Below, piece by piece: positions 13,824 to 15,413 of a DNA stretch of 15,413 nucleotides; position 1 is the stretch's first letter; every line of letters begins with the position of its first letter. Where the stretch lies: assembly GCA_019416265.1 (NCBI GenBank), contig DXXQ01000063.1:1-15413 (forward strand), written 5' to 3'. The DNA is from Clostridiales bacterium (lineage in GTDB: Bacteria > Bacillota > Clostridia > Lachnospirales > Lachnospiraceae). The position numbers were made by a program, and so were the translations under genes. A model generated the notes under the pieces. It ran no database searches, was not told where the DNA came from, and saw only the letters and a list, made by a program, of their open reading frames with translations.

Positions 13824-13883
13824 ATTTTTACAGAGATTTTGGATAAGGAAAGAGATTTATCTTATTCAAGGGAGGGGGAAAAC

Positions 13884-14720
13884 TTGAAGATCGTTCGGGT
13901 TCTGAATACAAATGCAATTGTGTCAGCAGATGAAAAAGGCCGGGAAATTATTGTGACAGGTTCCGGAATCGGATTTAAAAAGAAAAAGGGCGAAAATCTG
14001 GATCCGCTGTTAGTTGATAAAACTTACTATCTGGAAAGCAAAGAAGACTGCAGCAGACTTCAGGAAGTTGTAAAAGAAATATCAGAAGAATACCTGGAAA
14101 TTGCGGCACGTACTGTTGAACTTGTAAGAAACCGCTATCAGCTTAAGGTAAGGGATACTCTTTATGTTACATTGACAGATCATGTGAATTCTGCAGTACA
14201 GAGAATGGAAGAGGGAATTCCTCTTAAAAATATGATGAAACATGAGATCCGGAGATTTTATTCTTCAGAATATGAGGCAGGAGCTCAGGCTGTCAAATGG
14301 ATTTTTGAAAAAACAGGAATAGATCTGGGGGATGATGAGGCTGCATTTATAGCTATGCATATTGTTTCTGCTGAATTTGAGATGGGAGAAAATGTAGATG
14401 TTCATAAGATTACTGAGCTGATTAATGCCATCCTTCAGATTGTAAGGATACATTTCAAAATAGAGTTTAATGAAAGCTCCGTGTCGTATGGAAGATTTCT
14501 GACACACCTTAAATTTTTTGCAACAAGAGTATTGGACAACACAGTGTATGAAGACAGTATGCAGGAAATTTATAAAGTGCTGGTAGAACAAAATCAGCAG
14601 GCATATTCAGGAGTGAAAAAGATATGTGATTTCATAAAACGGCAGTATGGATATGAACTGACAATCGATGAGGAACTTTATCTTTTGATTCATATAAAAA
14701 GAATATTGGATGAGCAGTAA
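13884..14720 (+). CDS. licT: LicT/BglG family transcriptional antiterminator
   Basis: RNA-binding antiterminator regulated by PTS phosphorylation. From TTG 13884 (GGAGGGGG 5 nt upstream) it has 278 residues, the usual LicT length. A longer frame from TTG 13839 lacks a ribosome binding site. The CAT RNA-binding domain occupies 1-55 (LKIVRVLNTNAIVSADEKG, GSGIGFKKKKG). PRD1 and PRD2 follow with all four regulatory histidines: H100 (LTDHVNS), H159 (AMHIV), H208 (LTHLKF) and H270 (LLIHIKR). In LicT, PRD1 is inhibited by the sugar permease EIIBgl and PRD2 is activated by HPr. The RAT before this gene and the one after it imply that it controls its own expression and the permease. The sugar is probably a beta-glucoside; that part is inference. 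Confidence 0.92.
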   Translation: MKIVRVLNTNAIVSADEKGREIIVTGSGIGFKKKKGENLDPLLVDKTYYLESKEDCSRLQEVVKEISEEYLEIAARTVELVRNRYQLKVRDTLYVTLTDHVNSAVQRMEEGIPLKNMMKHEIRRFYSSEYEAGAQAVKWIFEKTGIDLGDDEAAFIAMHIVSAEFEMGENVDVHKITELINAILQIVRIHFKIEFNESSVSYGRFLTHLKFFATRVLDNTVYEDSMQEIYKVLVEQNQQAYSGVKKICDFIKRQYGYELTIDEELYLLIHIKRILDEQ

Positions 14721-14734
14721 TAAAGATGCTCACA

Positions 14735-14764
14735 GGTTTGTTATTATTCAGTTAAGCAAGATCT
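14735..14764 (+). promoter_or_regulatory. ribonucleic antiterminator (RAT) upstream of the PTS gene
   Basis: A 30-nt element with GGTTTGTTA (14735-14743) and GCAAGATCT (14756-14764) around TTA/TAA and a 6-nt loop. It matches the sacB/sacP-type RAT closely in both sequence and length. Its 3' side overlaps the terminator that follows. Confidence 0.85.
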
Positions 14765-14821
14765 GGCGAAAACAGATGGGGTGCCCGGGAATCCTTCATC
14801 TTTTTTCGGCAGGTCTTTTTT
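14759..14821 (+). terminator. RAT-controlled terminator before the PTS gene
   Basis: AGATCTGGCGAAAA (14759-14772) pairs with TTTTCGGCAGGTCT (ending 14816) with one mismatch and one G-U pair. AGATG pairs with CATCT higher in the stem, and the hairpin is followed by T at 14816-14821. The RAT end (AGATCT) forms the base of this stem, so the two structures exclude each other. Confidence 0.85.
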
Positions 14822-14860
14822 ATTCGGTATTACCGAAAATAAAATTAAGAGGTGACAAAA

Positions 14861-15413
14861 ATGGATTATGAAAGTGTTGCAAAAAAAATTCTGCAGCGTG
14901 TAGGTGGAAAGGAAAACGTGGTTAGTGTCATTCACTGTATGACTCGTCTTCGTTTTTCATTGAGGGACGAATCTATCGTAGATGATGATGCTGTAAAAAA
15001 GACAAAAGGCGTTATGGGCGTAATGAAAAAAGCAGGCCAGTATCAGATTATCATTGGAAATGATGTGGGAAATGTCTATGAGGAACTGTTAAAATTGGGG
15101 GATTTTTCAGATAAGCCTGTAAAGCATATTGAAAAGACTAAAGAGAAAAAGAATGTTTTTTCTATGCTGATGGATACGATATCCGGAATTATGACACCTG
15201 TTATTCCGGCAATCATAGGGGCGGCAATGATTAAGGTATTGCTGACGCTTCTTCCTATGCTTGGACTGTTAAACGCAGAAGGGCAGACTTACAGCCTCCT
15301 TAGTGTTATGGGCGATGGAGCTTTCTTCTTCATGCCGGTGCTGATTGCAATTTCCGCAGCAAAGAAATTTGAGACAAATACTTATTATGCGGCAAGTATT
15401 GCGCTTATTATGC
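14861..15413 (+). CDS. PTS beta-glucoside-type permease, EIIB and start of EIIC (partial, runs off the window)
   Basis: The first 184 codons of a sugar phosphotransferase permease start at ATG 14861, 6 nt after AGAGGTG, and stay open to the window end. Residues 1-85 are an EIIB domain of the glucose/beta-glucoside class. The phosphorylated Cys26 is in VIHCMTRLRF, and KKTKGVMGVMKKAGQYQIIIGNDV follows closely in two conserved parts. After a charged linker, the EIIC membrane domain begins (SGIMTPVIPAIIGAAMIKVLL, then GAFFFMPVLIAISAAKKF). Family relatives are BglP/BglF and SacP. The gene sits directly behind a RAT and terminator and a LicT homologue, supporting beta-glucoside or a related substrate. 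Whether an EIIA domain is fused cannot be seen. Confidence 0.92.
   Translation, partial: MDYESVAKKILQRVGGKENVVSVIHCMTRLRFSLRDESIVDDDAVKKTKGVMGVMKKAGQYQIIIGNDVGNVYEELLKLGDFSDKPVKHIEKTKEKKNVFSMLMDTISGIMTPVIPAIIGAAMIKVLLTLLPMLGLLNAEGQTYSLLSVMGDGAFFFMPVLIAISAAKKFETNTYYAASIALIM

Noticed and set aside
1..15413. CRISPR array, tRNA, rRNA or insertion sequence
   Set aside because: No regularly spaced repeats, no cloverleaf or rRNA sequence and no DDE transposase with terminal repeats were seen.

Overview
The window looks like the chromosome of an endospore-forming gut-type clostridium, most likely a Lachnospiraceae member. The evidence is Bacillota-type gene order (ireB-ruvX-DUF1292-mltG-trmR-trhP resembles the B. 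subtilis yrzL-yrrK-yrzB-yrrL-yrrM-yrrO cluster), strong AGGAGG ribosome binding sites, frequent TTG/GTG starts, RNase J, a sporulation sigma-K gene and a LicT-type PTS system. I cannot name the genus from sequence alone.

Region 1 (1-7190, + strand) is a housekeeping block: mtaB (tRNA ms2t6A37), ireB, ruvX, a DUF1292 protein, an RNase J with a long basic N-terminal extension, a YlbF-family protein, an MltG-like membrane protein that lacks the catalytic domain, trmR and trhP (wobble uridine-34 hydroxylation and methylation). Several junctions overlap by 1-4 nt, so much of it is probably one operon. It ends in a clear rho-independent terminator.

Region 2 (7191-13540, - strand) is the main discovery. 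The sporulation sigma factor gene sigK is split. Its 5' part (start 13482) and 3' part (ending 7191) are separated by a 5,659-bp element with a large serine recombinase next to the 3' half, as in the skin elements of B. subtilis and C. difficile. Joining the two ends at a shared TT dinucleotide (7558-7559 and 13217-13218) restores an in-frame 210-residue sigma-K through the conserved IENE segment. The excised circle would carry an almost perfectly dyad-symmetric 50-bp attP (8+4+12 bp arms around the central TT). The element also carries an XRE-AbrB regulator, a membrane-anchored alpha/beta hydrolase, a hydrolase fragment, a DUF4143-type ATPase behind a duplicated 38-bp repeat, and a 71-74-residue protein that is a candidate recombination directionality factor. 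The sigma-K start lies a few codons behind an in-frame stop and just below a SigE/SigK-like promoter. It therefore has no pro-sequence, and excision would be the main visible switch for sigma-K.

Region 3 (13540-15413, + strand) is a sugar-responsive unit: a LicT/BglG-family antiterminator gene followed by the start of a beta-glucoside-type PTS permease gene that runs off the window. Each gene is preceded by its own ribonucleic antiterminator (RAT) overlapping an intrinsic terminator, so the antiterminator should control both itself and the permease.
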